A DNA stretch of 37,375 bases from Silene noctiflora (GCA_009801015.1 VHZZ01003050.1:69446-106820); one strand, 5' to 3'. Positions 1-12,040 are shown, counted from the first letter of the stretch. Translations and numbers: made by a program. The notes: generated from the letters alone by a model not told the origin.

Positions 1-649
1 TAGTCTTACCGCAGCCCATCTCACCTGCTCCTTATTTCATTTTCATTTTACCGACGACGCTACACTATCACGCCTTCAATATTATTGGAGCGTCAGTTGA
101 AGTCTCAATTTCTCAGTTTCATTCTATCTCTCTATATCCGCAGCCCTTATAAATTTTACTTATATTTTTCCGTTTCAATAAAAACAAATTTGATGTGACT
201 CTTTTTTGGCCATATTTTTTGGGTCAATAATTTTATATGTTTTTTTAGCCAAATGTTTCAGATTTTTTTTTCAATTTAACTAATTTTAACAATCGATTTT
301 TTTTCGTTAAGTTGAAATCTCGAAAATTTCCTGAAATTTTTTCCCAAAGATGATGGTTTTCTTCTATTTATGAGTTGTGTTAGTGTGTTACCATTGAATT
401 TAATTATACTCGTCTTTTTTCATTTTTTCAANTCGTACACTACTGAATTTTTTTTGGTGATATTGATCAATTGATGGTTGCAAATTATTCTAAATTATTG
501 TAAATTGTAATTTATTGTGAAGAAAATTATGAGAAATAGATTGTTCCACCCAGCATACAAAAATTGAGTTCGTGAAAAAAAAAATTGATAGTAGAACGTG
601 GAATATATGTGTGGGCCATTTATTTAAAAAAATTAAAATAATGAACTTT

Positions 650-682
650 CAACCACAGAGCGACACCTCAGCTCTGTGGTTG
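650..682. repeat. Perfect 12-bp inverted repeat (hairpin)
   Basis: The arms CAACCACAGAGC (650-661) and GCTCTGTGGTTG (671-682) are perfect reverse complements around a 9-nt loop. The flanks are AT-rich, so this GC-balanced stem stands out. No CTRR end follows at Helitron distance, so its origin is unknown. It is too short for a typical plant microRNA precursor. Confidence 0.6.
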
Positions 683-1393
683 TTGCTTTAATAAATAAGA
701 TGAAATTCTCTATCTACTAAAATAATAGGTGAATTCACAAATTTTCTTTCAAAAAGCATATTTTTAAATAAGGAAGTTATTAATAATTTAATTGTATTAA
801 CTAAATAAGAAAATTAATAATTATAATGTAATTCATTAATTATATATATTTTTTTCACTAAAATTAATCTTATCATCAAATTATATAATTTTCACTAAAC
901 ACTAAATTATAATATTTTAATTAAAGCATAAATAATATAAAATTATAAATTATTAAATCTTTTATTGATTATATTATTTGAGAATGACTTGACTCACACT
1001 ATTCATACTATGTCTAAACAATACTATAAATCGTTTTGATACTTTCATAACCAAAAAAATTGAGAGAATTTATAAATTGGAATCATTAGCTTTGTGGTAT
1101 AAAAAATGTCTTTAAAAAAAATACATTACAACACATTACTCAATTATCTTGGATTAATTTTCAGTTTTCATTTTTCATTTTTGCTCGAAACAAATACAAT
1201 AACGAAAAAAAAAGAACAATTAACGAGATATCACTATTATTTTACAATTTAATTTTACTCAGTTTTCTTGAATAATTTTACAATTCAATTTTTTTCCTCA
1301 TATCAAAATATAAAGACGTGAAATATGAAAAACTAATGAGGCGTTAATTTTACAATTCAATTAAGTAATACAAAAATAAAAACTTTATAAATA

Positions 1394-1424
1394 CCGCGCA
1401 TTAATTGCGCGGGATCTAAACTAT
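1394..1424 (+). mobile_element. Decayed Helitron-like 3' terminus
   Basis: A short GC stem (CCGCGCA at 1394-1400, TGCGCGG at 1406-1412) is followed 8 nt later by CTAT and then T. Helitron 3' ends have a GC-rich hairpin a few nt before CTRR (often CTAG) and insert before T. The geometry matches the better-preserved copy ending at 24273. The last base of the CTRR motif is off consensus and no 5' end was found, so this is a relic. Confidence 0.4.
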
Positions 1425-1889
1425 TTTATATTATTCACATTATCTTATTACTCGTAATATATATTTTGCCACTTGGTTGGTTTATATGAAGGTACGATAA
1501 AATTTATCCGATGAAATAATTAATATATCATACGATTTTCCATAAAACATGTAACTTTTCCCATCTCACCGGTCATATAAGACTGATCATAAACTTAACT
1601 TCCCTAGCATAACACACTCACTAAAACCTTAATCTTTGTAAATAAAACATATGTAAACATTTCAGTGAGACGGAAGGAGTAAAATATTAGAAATATATTA
1701 ATATTTTAGAGGCGATGAGAAAAAATAGGGTGAAAATGGATTATTTCTTGTGATGGGCCAACAATATGCAACCAGAATTAGATCAAGATGAAGACTACAG
1801 ATAGCAGCCCATCAATTCATCCATTCAATCTGCACCACGAACAAGTTATAAACTAACGGCTAACCCAAGTTACATCCAGGGGCCAGGTC

Positions 1890-2537
1890 CAGTTCCCCAC
1901 CTGGGTATTTGTGTTCAGCCCACCTAACTCGATTAAGGCCGACCCCGACCCGGATTTAAATGACCCGTAATCCGAAATGAACCGATAAATGCTTCGACCC
2001 GACCTGACCTGACTTGACCCAACTTGACAGCTGCCTCAACCCGAAAGATAACTCAACTTTGACTTGAACGCTAACCCGGAAGTTGGCTCATTCCGAAAGA
2101 TATCTCGACATTAACTGAAAATATAGCCTGACATAAACGAAAATTCAAGTAGATTAGGACTAAACCAAACCGACATTAACAGCTTTTACAAAGTATTCAA
2201 AACTAATTTATCTAACTAATGACCATACCTCAACTCAATCTGGTAAAATAAATACTAAAAAAAAGTCGACTGCATAATAATACATTGATGAGCCAAATCT
2301 AAGTAGACCCGACAAATTATCATAATTTTTCAAGTCGATAATAACCCAGCCCATAAATGAGCATGTTAATGACTCAACTGACCGATCTATCTGAATGACC
2401 CAATTCGACGGGTCTATCTAAATGCCCGACCTGATAGTGACCCGAACTGAAACCCGATCCGCCCAACCTACTAACCCGACTCGTAAGCGACCCCAACCCG
2501 ACGTAATCCCGACCCGATTGCCACAATGCCACCTTTA
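1890..2537. mobile_element. ACCCGA-rich degenerate repeat ending in a hAT-like terminus
   Basis: About 650 bp is dominated by degenerate GACCCGA/GACCTGA/AACCCGA strings. The right end reads TGCCACCTTTA, whose complement TAAAGGTGGCA resembles the TAGGGATGGCA terminus of the better-preserved element at 18390-19106. The left terminal repeat is not recognisable. I infer a decayed non-autonomous hAT-type element with a low-complexity interior. It lies directly upstream of the ALY promoter. Confidence 0.4.
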
Positions 2538-2560
2538 GCTAATCCCCAATAGGCTATAGG

Positions 2561-2570
2561 CCAATATAAA
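2561..2570 (+). promoter_or_regulatory. Putative TATA element of the ALY gene
   Basis: The string CCAATATAAA lies about 170 nt before the inferred first splice donor (2740). It is the best TATA-like element upstream of the non-coding first exon. The transcription start cannot be fixed from sequence alone. Confidence 0.4.
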
Positions 2571-2639
2571 CGCGTCGTCTATCAAATACAGCAATTTAAT
2601 CAATCTCTTAGAAATATTTTTCCCATTAAAATTCCAATT

Positions 2640-3472
2640 AGATCCAGAGAGAAACAGAGAAAAAAACGGTGAGACGATTTTCAATTTCCTCTTCGTTTAC
2701 GACGTTCGGCGATTAGGTTTTCTTATCTTTCTCAACAAGGTAATGTTTCAGATTTTAATGGCAATTTTAACAATTTTTTTGATGTTTTGATTATGATTTG
2801 GTCCAATTTTCTGCTATTATGATTTGCTATAATTTGCGCTTAATTTCAGTGTAGTTTTTATCCATTTGTTAGATTTATTGTTGCGATTGAAACGCTGGAA
2901 TAGATTTGGGGATTTTGTTTGTCTTAGGGTTTGCTAATTTACTGTTTATCGGATTTGTTTTGTTTTATTTTTATTGATTCTGTAATAGTGTATGTATCGC
3001 TCTGTGATAATATTTTATGATTGAGACCGAGAGAATATTGCATATCCTGTTGGTGATGATTGGTATTTATGAAGTTTTATGATTAATCTGTTTGTTAGAG
3101 TTCATATGGGTATTGACTTATTGATTGCTTTTCCGTCGATTTGTCGACCAATTGTGCTGTAATGTTTGTCTAGTTTGCTTAGCCAGTTACAATTGCGATA
3201 TAATTGTCGTTGATTGGTCCCCTTATGAAATTCTGTTATGTAGTATCGTGTGAAAGATGTCTACTTTGTGCTGTTGATTGTAAATTTGCAACACATTAAG
3301 GGCTTTAATTGATTCTGATATTTAGGTATTTTTTTTGTATCAATAGTTGGTGGTATTGTTGCTAAATTATGGTTTATACATGGAGACAATGTTACTGAAT
3401 TTTATCGTTTGTTGTTTCTTCAGATTATATTTGATCTCGTCTGGAAGCAGTTTTTCCTGATTCTTGTACAAG
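2640..3472 (+). other. ALY gene 5' UTR exon and 5'-UTR intron
   Basis: A purine-rich leader starting near 2600-2640 ends at 2739 (CAACAAG followed by GTAATG). The U-rich intron runs from 2740 to 3423 and ends TTCTTCAG. The second leader segment, 3424-3472, leads to the ATG at 3473, which has a good context (AAGATGG). Leader introns are common in plant RNA-binding protein genes and can raise expression. The exact 5' end is unknown. Confidence 0.6.
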
Positions 3473-6400
3473 ATGGATACGGCTTTGGATATGTCATTGG
3501 ACGATATCATAAAGAGCAAGAAAAGTTCAGGTGGAGGTAGAGGACGAGGTAGTGCTCCTCGAGGGCGTGGAGCTAGAGGAGGGTCTTTTAGTGGTGGAAG
3601 GATGAGAGGGGGAGGGAGAGGGAGAGGGTTAGGCCGACCAGCCCCACTTGGAATCATTCGTTCGTCGTCATCTGCTATAGCTAAGGCAAGCTTGAACATC
3701 AGACGTTTTATGCATTCTCTTTAGAGTTTGGCTTGTGGTTTAGACAAAGAAGTGAATGGTGATCCTCGTACTATAGAATTATAAACAAGAAATAATTAAT
3801 TCACAGCCTAAAGTCATATTCAGAGAAGGTCTTCTTGCGTCTTCGATCCAGCATCATCAATATCGAAGATTTGAAGTATCTCTGCATGGACTTTATAAAA
3901 CGACTCGCATTGTTGATTTTGATTCTTATTGCATCTTTCCAAGGAACTTACGGTGTTCTTTTATATGGAAAGTTTTGATGCATCATCTAAGAGCTTAGTC
4001 CTCACATGCTCGACTAGGAGTCTCAGCCATTATGTTCTGAGCTACCATTATCCGGAAAACCACCAATTTCTTTATTTAAAAAAAAAAGTTTAAGCTATCT
4101 AATAGCTTTACAAAGTACCTCCACCCTTTTTTTGTCTTTGTTTTTAAAAAAGACGACACTGAACTAAACTACTGCTGTTGGGGTTTTCAGTGCAATTCGC
4201 TATCCTAATTTGTGGTACTCAGAAAGAGATTTGTTTCACTTCAAAAAAAAGTTCTATTGTGTAGAACATACCTGTAGTTTGTAGTAATTTCTTGCTCTTG
4301 TTCAATCCTTATATCTCTCTTCTGTTACTATCTAGCACCCAATGACCCAACTATTCGTATTCACCTGTGATAAAGTTGTCTCATCTGGGATGTTCAATAT
4401 ATCCGGATCGATCCATAATGGTTTCTATTACATTTTATGATATGATGTCTCATTGTCACCTCAAGAGTGGCAATTCATCCTCTTACACATGCTGACGTCA
4501 AATTTTCCTGCGTCTGGGTTTGGTTTCGCTATGGTATCGCCAGACTTCTCGCAGAACCAAGAATATTCCATGGCAACGTAATTTGTTGGAAGAAAGCCTT
4601 GCAGCTGCTGGATTGCCTGGGATGGAGAGTGGCACAAAGTTATTCATATCCAACTTGGATTCTGGCGTTAGTAATAATGATATAAGGGTACTGCTTGATC
4701 CTCTAATATTCAATTAAAAAGACCTTTGCAACTGGTTTGTTTTGGGCCTGAAATTTGAGCTTGGAATCAGGAGCTTTTCTCTGAGATTGGGGAGCTGAAG
4801 CGTTATGCTATCCACTTTGATAAAAGTGGTCGACCAAGTGTAAGTTCTTGAACTTTGCATTTATGCTCATACGTGCTGTGACATTATACTTTTTGCTGAA
4901 CTTTTTGTGACATTATAAGGGTACTGCATGGTCCTCTAGTATGACTTCTTTCTTTATTAAGTTCTCTGCTTTATGAATGAGAAATTTCCGTTCTATAAAC
5001 TATATTTGTTAATCGGGGGTAATTGCTCAGAGTAACGTGATTCTAGATTTAGGTGTATCCATGCAATGTGTGTGGGAGACCTTGTGTGTTTACTTTTCAT
5101 TATTCTTTTGGAATTTTTGAGGATGATATGCTTTGGATGAATCTGCTTGGCTGAGGGGTTGTACAATCTTTGCACCATCAACATATTGTTCTCTCCTTCT
5201 TCTATCTTGCTCTTTTATCGTTGTTCTTGTAGGATTTTCGTAGTGGTTAGAGTCTGTGGGATATCATGCCTTGGATGGTTGTGGTACTGTAACTTTTAGC
5301 GTTTATCTTCAGTTTCCCTTTTAAATTTTTGGATTGAAGTTTTTTCCCCATTGTGAATTTTGTCTTTTTGGCGGCAAGTTCAGATTTCTGCCTGTTTCAT
5401 TAAGTCTTTATGTGACGGTCTTACACTAGTTTATCGCAAGTTTATCATTTTTTCTCGTATCCCTTGGTGTTTTTTAGAACCCATTATTTCAGAATTCTGA
5501 AAAATGACGCTTTTATTTGGTACCCAGTTTCATAGCATTAGTAACCATTTCATAATTTCATTGTAGTAAAACGTTCAATATGATTCTCAATAATTTTACA
5601 ACTATTAGTAACGCTTTTACTTTTTATTGTGGAACAATTTCTCAACTTATTGTAAAACCTCTTACTAGAGACTTACTCCGAATTATTTTCTGATAATGAT
5701 TCAAGAATTGTGTTAACTAATGAATTAGATATGGTGATTCGGTGTTGTTGCATGTGGGTATCTTCCTCCACCATGATGTAGGTATGGTGATGCAGTGTTG
5801 CAGCATGTGGGGGGAATATTGATTATAGCTCTTTATTTTTATTTTTACTAAGAGCATCTTTGTTTCTGCAATCGCCCTTGTTACATGAATTTCTGGGCAA
5901 CTTGTCCTTCATGGAGTTGTTCAGAAGCATGTGTCTTATCGCCCCTATTTTTTTTTTTTTTGTATAATGTGGACTACACTAACATATATAGGGAGGGTGT
6001 AAACAAATTATCTGCCATATACATCACATCACTGCACTAACTGCAAGACGCTACTTTGACCGCGTTTTCTCCATCAATATGTTACTAATGTTTGTTTAAA
6101 ATATTATATAATGAAAGGCTTTACAATTACAAATGTAAATATGTAGTACGAGTATCATATTTTAATTTTTTCTACTTCACTTTGAAAATCGCCAGCCTAC
6201 TTTGCTTAAAATGACTTGCTTCTTGTGTATGCACTTTTTTTAACTTTCATCTTTTTTCAATATGTGGTCTGTGTATGATAAAGGGTGCTCTCTTTGTGTG
6301 TATTCTGCTTGGGTGGTTGTGCGTAGGCGCGCTTATTTTGGTTGCCTCTTTTGTTTTTCAGGGATCTGCTGAAGTTGTTTATGCAAAGAGAAGTGATGCC

Positions 6401-9244
6401 TATGCAGCTCACAAGCGTTACAACAATGTTCAACTGGATGGCCGGCCTATGAAGATTGAAGTTGTTATCCCAAATGCTGAAGTTCCTGTCTCTGCTCACA
6501 AGAATGTTGTTGGAGGCACTAATGGACAAGGAACAAGAAGAGTTGTTATGGCGTAAGCAACTCATTTTGGCGCTCTTATTTTTTTATTTTATTTTTACGA
6601 TTTCCTGCAGTTCTCGATGCAATTTTCATTTTGGGTCATCCTAGAAACAACTTATTTGTGTTGGTAACTTAAGAATGAGTCTGCTTGCATCTCACATTAA
6701 CATTAACATTAACATTAACATCAATGAATTGTTGTTGTGTGTAATGGAATTTCGCTTGACTGTCAATTGTGAAGGTTTCCTTTTATGAAAATAAAGCTAC
6801 GACTATTTTTATCCTTTCTGAAATCTTGTGGAATTGGAACTGTATTTTATCGGCATTTTATCTTTTTACCAGTGATTGTTAATGAATTTTGACCGCTTGC
6901 GTGCCTTCCCATATAGAAAATCCCTTGAACCCTTTTCTTTTATAGTGCCTGTTAGTTGGTTGCGATTTTCTATTCAGTGTTCTTATTGACTGCCACTAGA
7001 ACATGATATGTTCTCTTTGATTTTGTATAAATCCTTGGTACTTTATTCGATGCCGAGCTTTAGACAAATTTACATTTTTTTTTTGAAGAGTAGGTGCATA
7101 GAAATTCATTCTAGTACTTGTTGATTGAGCATTTTTTTTCTTAATAGTAACAAGAGACCTATTTGTATTATTGATTGAACAATTTTTTTCTCGCAGTACA
7201 AACTCGTTCTAGTACTTATTGATTCAATTTTTTTTCCCCCTTGATAGTAACAGGAGACTAATTTAGTTTACATATGGTGCAATATAAAAAGGTGGAGCTC
7301 ACACTACCCGGTCTGAGGTTTTGGGAAGTTGACCTAGTTGTAGTTAGTTAAACCTCAGGCCTCCAAGTTGTATGCTTTTAAATTTTTGCAGACTTTGATG
7401 TAATATTTTTTTAAAAAAATTGTGCCTTAGATCTGTCATTGACTATTGTCTGACTATGTTCATTATGTTTTGGGTTCTTGTTATGACTTATGACTTATGA
7501 GTGACTGCTTTTATCTATTACTTCGTATACTCTTCCGTCACGTTCTTTTCTTTATGTCTATTTTCATTTCACGTGACATTTTACTTATAACATAGGCTGA
7601 GCGTGACTGCTTGGATATTCTTTTTTCACTTTCTTATAAGATTCTTAGGCTTCTGAGATATGGTGCTCATTTATTATGGTTTGTAAATTTGGTCGTGGAG
7701 CTTGCCTGTTTGATTAGTATGAGATATTACACATTAGTTATTTGCTGCGCAGCTTGCTATGCCTCTCTTATGATGACTTAAGTGTTAGGCTATTTATTGA
7801 GATCTATGTTACTTGGATGCTGGCGCGGGTCATGGATGCAAGTACATATCTAAGTATTGAAATCTCCATGACTCAGAGTATTTAGGCAGGAAGATTTTTC
7901 CCGAAAATGGGGTCATGGGTTGGTTACACTTCTCTAAATCAGAGTTTGTGTAAATGGTATCCAAGTATCGTAATAATCAATTAATCATGTCTCAAATTCA
8001 CGAAGATTTTCTCCTAAAACGAGGACATGGCTTTGGTTTTAGTGTTTTACGTGTTCAAAACATAGGTCTAGTTATAGTACTTGAAGTTGTTAAAAAATGT
8101 GTCTTGGACTCTTGGTCATGTTTAATCCCCAAGCCTCATTGAGGCATTTGCCTAAACACCTTGGTAGGGCTTGTCAGCAAAGCTTAACTAGCAAGGCACA
8201 CTACTGTGCATATTTTTCTTTCTTTTAGTCCTTTTATTATGCCATTATTTTTGCCTTATTGTCCATACTCCATAACTTGCACTCTTTTAAATGTTAGCCC
8301 TCTTTAAAATTGCTGCACCCATTCTTTCTTTATGTATTTTTTCCCGAAAATACAAATTTCTGTACACTAACAGTACTCTGTGTTTTCCACACAGCTTTGT
8401 ATTATAAGTTATAACTAGAAGTTTGAAATATCTAGAGCTTGAACTTTCTGAGATTTTGGCTGAAAAGTGAAAACCATAGAGTATTTCCTGTAATTTTCTC
8501 AACTGACCTCTTTCATTGATAGGTAAATTGTTGAATTGACAAGCATCGGGTACAAATTTTATACCCATCTGTCATGTCAAACCCAGACATGACTCTGAAA
8601 ATGAAAAGTCCAATTACATAGATCGCAATATTTAATGAGTCTTTCCCTAGTTTCCTTGCTTTATGATGAAGAATAGAACGGCTGATTTAGTCACCTTCTT
8701 TTCAGTGCCAGGCAAAGCGGAAGTCGTCCTATTGCAATAGTTCCAACTAGTCGTGGTATTGGGTGAGTCCTATTTTCCTGCTGTAGTTATTTCTGTGTTG
8801 GCTTGGCTTTTGTTATTCATGAAGCATATTAGATCTCTATTTGTCATACGCAAACGATATCCATTCCTTCTTTAACAACTTCAACACAGTTGCCGTGATT
8901 TAAATATTCGATTTTTTTTGTCTATAATCTTCACCACCTTTACCAAAACAATGTAAAAGCTGTGATCAAAGGCTATGTTTGAGAATTGAAACATAAGGAT
9001 TAAAATCATTATATATATCATACTAAAATGTGTAGTATTTCACCCCATTGTTATATGTATGTCTTGGTCATGCAGCCAGAGAATAAGAGGAGGATTTATG
9101 AATGGCCGAGGCCGGGGCATGGGCCGTGGGCAAGGGCAACAGAGAGGAAGAGGACGTGGGCGTGGAAAGAAGCAAGAGAAATCTGCCGAGGAGCTTGACA
9201 AAGAATTGGAGAAATATCATGCCCAAGGGATGAACGTTGATTAG
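3473..9244 (+). CDS. THO4: mRNA export adaptor ALY/REF, THO complex subunit 4 (ALY3/ALY4 type)
   Basis: This is a nuclear RNA-binding adaptor of the TREX complex. By family knowledge, it links spliced mRNA and the UAP56 helicase to the export receptor. Six coding exons join in frame: 3473-3685, 4544-4687, 4771-4839, 6362-6552, 8706-8762 and 9076-9244, giving 280 aa. Seen in order: an N-terminal UAP56-binding motif (LDMSLDDIIK, residues 5-14), an RGG-rich stretch (about 21-60), a linker with RRTKNIPWQ (74-82), one RRM (about 102-178; RNP2 LFISNL, RNP1 GSAEVVYA), a second RG-rich region, and the C-terminal motif SAEELDKELEKYH. The linker and the GRPSG block match Arabidopsis ALY3/ALY4 better than ALY1/ALY2. 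Intron 1 has a GC donor (AAG|GCAAGC at 3686). The other introns are GT-AG; the third and fourth are long (1,522 and 2,153 nt). The family is certain; the ALY3 versus ALY4 choice is not. Confidence 0.93.
4683..4942 (+). repeat. Duplicated exon 2/intron junction (two ~28-bp direct repeats)
   Basis: The exon 2 donor region, ATAAGG|GTACTGCTTG with its downstream CCTCTAATAT (4683-4711), recurs with four substitutions at about 4915-4942 inside the third coding intron, where it reads ATAAGG|GTACTGCATG. The second copy lacks the exon body, so it is a decoy donor lying 3' of exon 3. Confidence 0.7.
6694..6721. repeat. (CATTAA)n microsatellite
   Basis: About four and a half copies of CATTAA lie in the fourth coding intron of the ALY gene. 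This is an ordinary simple repeat. Confidence 0.85.
7109..7262. repeat. Imperfect direct repeats in ALY intron 4
   Basis: A unit starting TTCTAGTACTTGTTGATT and ending TAGTAACAAGAGAC (about 7109-7164) recurs at about 7209-7262 with several changes; a partial version lies between them. It is probably a local duplication within the 2.1-kb intron. No mobile-element termini were recognised. Confidence 0.6.
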
Positions 9245-9840
9245 TCAGTTTAACTGAAACTTCAATGGCTATTTGGTATTTTGGCTTATTTGCTACTCTG
9301 AACTCAACTGTTACATTGAACTAAACTGAGTCTGTGTTGTATGCATGATACTTTTTACTTAATTGCCGCTCCTACTCCGTTAATTTACTTCTTTGGTTGC
9401 TTGTGGTGGAGAGCATTGAGTAGCCTTCAGATTTGAAAGCTTCTTACATCCCATAAATCGGCTGGAGCTAGGAAAACATTACTATTGACGGTTTGTATGC
9501 AAACTTGACAAGATGCTCTGCAACAGATTTGTTTTATCTTCATGCAGTGTATGTTTTAATGGTGTGCTGACCAATTGTAGGATGTAGTAGCAAGAAGCAT
9601 CTTCTCGACTGGTGTGAGTGCGTCTTTGCTCCATTACATTCCCATTTTTGGTTATTTGGATCTCTTTGCTCTATGTAAATTATGCAGCTTCAGAGTAGTG
9701 CTTAAGCTTAACGTTCTTTTGTACTTTTTCTCGAGGTTTGATTTTCAGCATTTATTTACCCTTGAACTCAATGTATTAGTAGTTACACCGGTTGTATATT
9801 TTCTTCTCATGTGCTAATTGCATTTTTTTATATTTGCCTG
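9245..9840 (+). other. ALY gene 3' UTR and downstream flank
   Basis: The T-rich sequence after the stop codon contains no further recognisable coding exon and probably includes the 3' UTR. No single polyadenylation signal is convincing. A short open frame near 9614-9817 has a non-ATG start and hydrophobic, composition-driven residues, so it is not treated as a gene. Confidence 0.5.
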
Positions 9841-10240
9841 GTCTATGGAGCAGACCCCTGTCATCTCGAATTTTTTTGCTAACAAATGTAAAGTGGTGAT
9901 CGGAAGGGAATATTAGATAATATAAAATTATCACTTTTGTACTCGTAAATACGAGTTATAGCCTCTTAAAGTTTTTCATCAATTTCGCGAAAATATCAAA
10001 CCTTAGAGACACCGTGTGCATTTTCTGTTGATTTTTAGCTTGGCCACGTTAAATGTGGTAGGCTCGTAGCTGAAAGCCGGAAAGGCCAATTTTAACCCTG
10101 GAGAACACCGTGCTTGTTAACTAGGCCCGGCGTAACCCATGCCTTTGAGCCAGTTTTATAGGTAAGTATGGCCCAAACCCCAGCCGATAATCAGATCTAG
10201 AATAGACTAGAATGAAATTCTGTAAAGAATTCAATTTCAA

Positions 10241-10308
10241 ATCTAAGTGTATATGAATTTAGAAAAAGAATGATAAAATTATCTAAGTGTATATGAATTT
10301 AGAAAAAG
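10241..10308. repeat. 40-bp tandem duplication
   Basis: A 28-bp string beginning ATCTAAGTGTATATGAATTT is present at 10241-10268 and again without change at 10281-10308, giving a period of 40 bp. The perfect identity suggests a recent local duplication in AT-rich spacer. Confidence 0.85.
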
Positions 10309-10512
10309 TAATAAAATTTGATTTTGATTATTATACAAAAGCGGATAAATTCTTGCTTGAGATGAGCGTATCCGTCGTAAACCTAAGACGAGTCAAATAA
10401 TATATACATAAATAAATAAAATAAAAGTAAATACGGAATATATAGGGATGAGTAAAAATTTATCTTGATATTTAACTCATAATAAGATTTAAGACGGATA
10501 AATCGATTTAAT

Positions 10513-10756
10513 TAGAGCTTATCAAGTATGGGCCGGCAAGTTCAGCCCGCTAAAATAGCGGGCCTGGACAAGAAAAATAAAAAATTAAACAGGTAACAGG
10601 ACAAGAAAACTAGGCCCGCTTGAATAAATGGACGGATAAGAACATTGAAAACCGGACCGCTTAGCGAGCTCGGGCAATAAAATAAGATCTGTTAGACACT
10701 TTGTTAGCAGTCGGGCCCGGCCATGTCCAATCCAAACCAGGTTTTGATCAGCTCTA
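10513..10756. mobile_element. Non-autonomous hAT-like element with GGGCC-rich interior
   Basis: The left end TAGAGCTTATCAA (10513-10525) and the right end TTGATCAGCTCTA (10744-10756) are inverted repeats with one mismatch. The 8-nt flanks GATTTAAT and GTTTTAAC match at 6 of 8 positions, consistent with a decayed hAT-type 8-bp duplication. The interior carries GGGCCGG, GCCCGCT and CGGGCCCGGCC strings that partly mirror each other. No transposase is encoded. Confidence 0.5.
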
Positions 10757-11029
10757 GTTTTAACGCGACTAAGTGACAAACTAATCAATAGTGAGTGACA
10801 TCTGTCTTCCAATAGTTGCTAACCATTACCGGCCAAGGGGGGTCAAGGTGTAAGAGGCCAGAGACTCAGAAGTGGGGCCTACGCGTATGATGAGTTCCCA
10901 CATGCCGTCCACTAACATCATCTAATTCCCACGTGCTCTTTCTATTCTTTTTTCTCCGTTTTTTTTATTTGCTTTAATTTAAAATCTTGGTCGTTGCTCA
11001 GTCAATGGGTCAACTTAATTAACTAAATA

Positions 11030-11283
11030 CTCCATCCATTCACCTCCGCAGTTTGTTTTTTCACGTTTGTCAATGCGTATTTTACGCGATAAATATCTTT
11101 AGTTACGTATTTGCAAAAATTATAAAATTTAGATATTTTTAATATATTCATAAAAACGAATCAAATAAGATCTCACCTGAATATATTTTCACTTATTTAT
11201 TGACGGAAAATTGACATTGAATACCGACATGTGAATAGTGTGTACAAAATATAAATGTGTAGGGTGAAGTTGAATAGAGGGAG
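11030..11283. mobile_element. Stowaway-like MITE, 254 bp
   Basis: The element begins CTCCATCCATTCACCTCC. Its right end, read as complement, is CTCCCTCTATTCAACTTC, so the termini are imperfect inverted repeats of the CTCCCTCC type. TA dinucleotides flank it (11028-11029 and 11284-11285), as expected for Stowaway/Tc1-mariner MITEs. It has no coding capacity. A truncated relative follows within 30 bp. Confidence 0.65.
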
Positions 11284-11313
11284 TACTTCGTTAGATCGAA
11301 CTTTTGGTAAATA

Positions 11314-11430
11314 CTCTTTCCATTCAATTCCACACTACACATTTGTTTTTTCACGTTTGACAACCCGTGTTTTACGTGGTAAATAACTTTAGCTACGTAT
11401 TTGCAAAATTATAAATCTTAAATATTTAAA
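11314..11430. mobile_element. Truncated copy of the same Stowaway-like MITE
   Basis: The left end CTCTTTCCATTCAATTCC is preceded by TA (11312-11313). The next ~95 bp parallel the interior of the element at 11030, sharing TTTTTTCACGTTTG, TTTTACG and GCTACGTATTTGCAAAA-like strings. Similarity stops near 11430 with no right terminus, so this copy is truncated. Confidence 0.6.
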
Positions 11431-12040
11431 AGCGGTATCGTGTAGATATTAGAAAGCCACTCTGAATTTTTTTTTTTTCAAGAAAAAAAAAGCCAGGAGA
11501 CTATGCAAATATTTAGAAGACGAAAGAGGTTAAAGAGTTAAATTACCACTTTCCCATTTAATAAAAATATTTATACATAATTAACATTATTTATTATTTA
11601 ATAAAATAGTTTACTTTTTTTCATCTCAACCCAATAATCACACGATCACAAAACTCGCGTGACGTCATTTTGCATAGTTACTATCACAAATTTACATATT
11701 ATTTTATGTAAATAACCTTATAAAACTATTTTCAAAGTCCTTTTATATACACATGCCTTGATAAATAAAAGACTCAGTTTTACGATAAATTATTATATTT
11801 ACAAATACTTGTATAAGGCAGTTTTACACAAATTTCCGTAAAACTAATAATAACTTTTATTCACTAACAATTTTGTGTTTAAATCCGTTTCATAACTATA
11901 TTAATGTAAAACTTGTTTGATAAACTAACTCTACCGTAAATTTCCGTCAAGATGACATATCCGTCTTAAGCTTAACAAAGGCCAAGTATGTACACTTATG
12001 CATATAAAAATGCATAGAGAGAAGTAATATATTTATCTTA

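Larger units (their letters stand above)
1..1850. other. AT-rich intergenic region
   Basis: No convincing coding exon is seen. The stretch is strongly AT-rich with many homopolymer runs and one N at 432. It holds a perfect 12-bp hairpin (650-682), a decayed Helitron-type terminus (about 1394-1424), and a fragment near 1670-1681 that resembles the 'GGAAGGAGTA' end of Stowaway-like elements. Bases 1-190 are less AT-rich and could be the edge of a gene outside the window, but no coding frame supports this. Confidence 0.6.

Noticed and set aside
650-682. MicroRNA precursor
   Set aside because: The stem is only 12 bp with no extended pairing in the flanks, too short for a plant pre-miRNA.
6257-6565. 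102-codon minus-strand frame over ALY exon 4
   Set aside because: It lies antisense to a well-supported exon encoding part of the RRM and has no recognisable domain.
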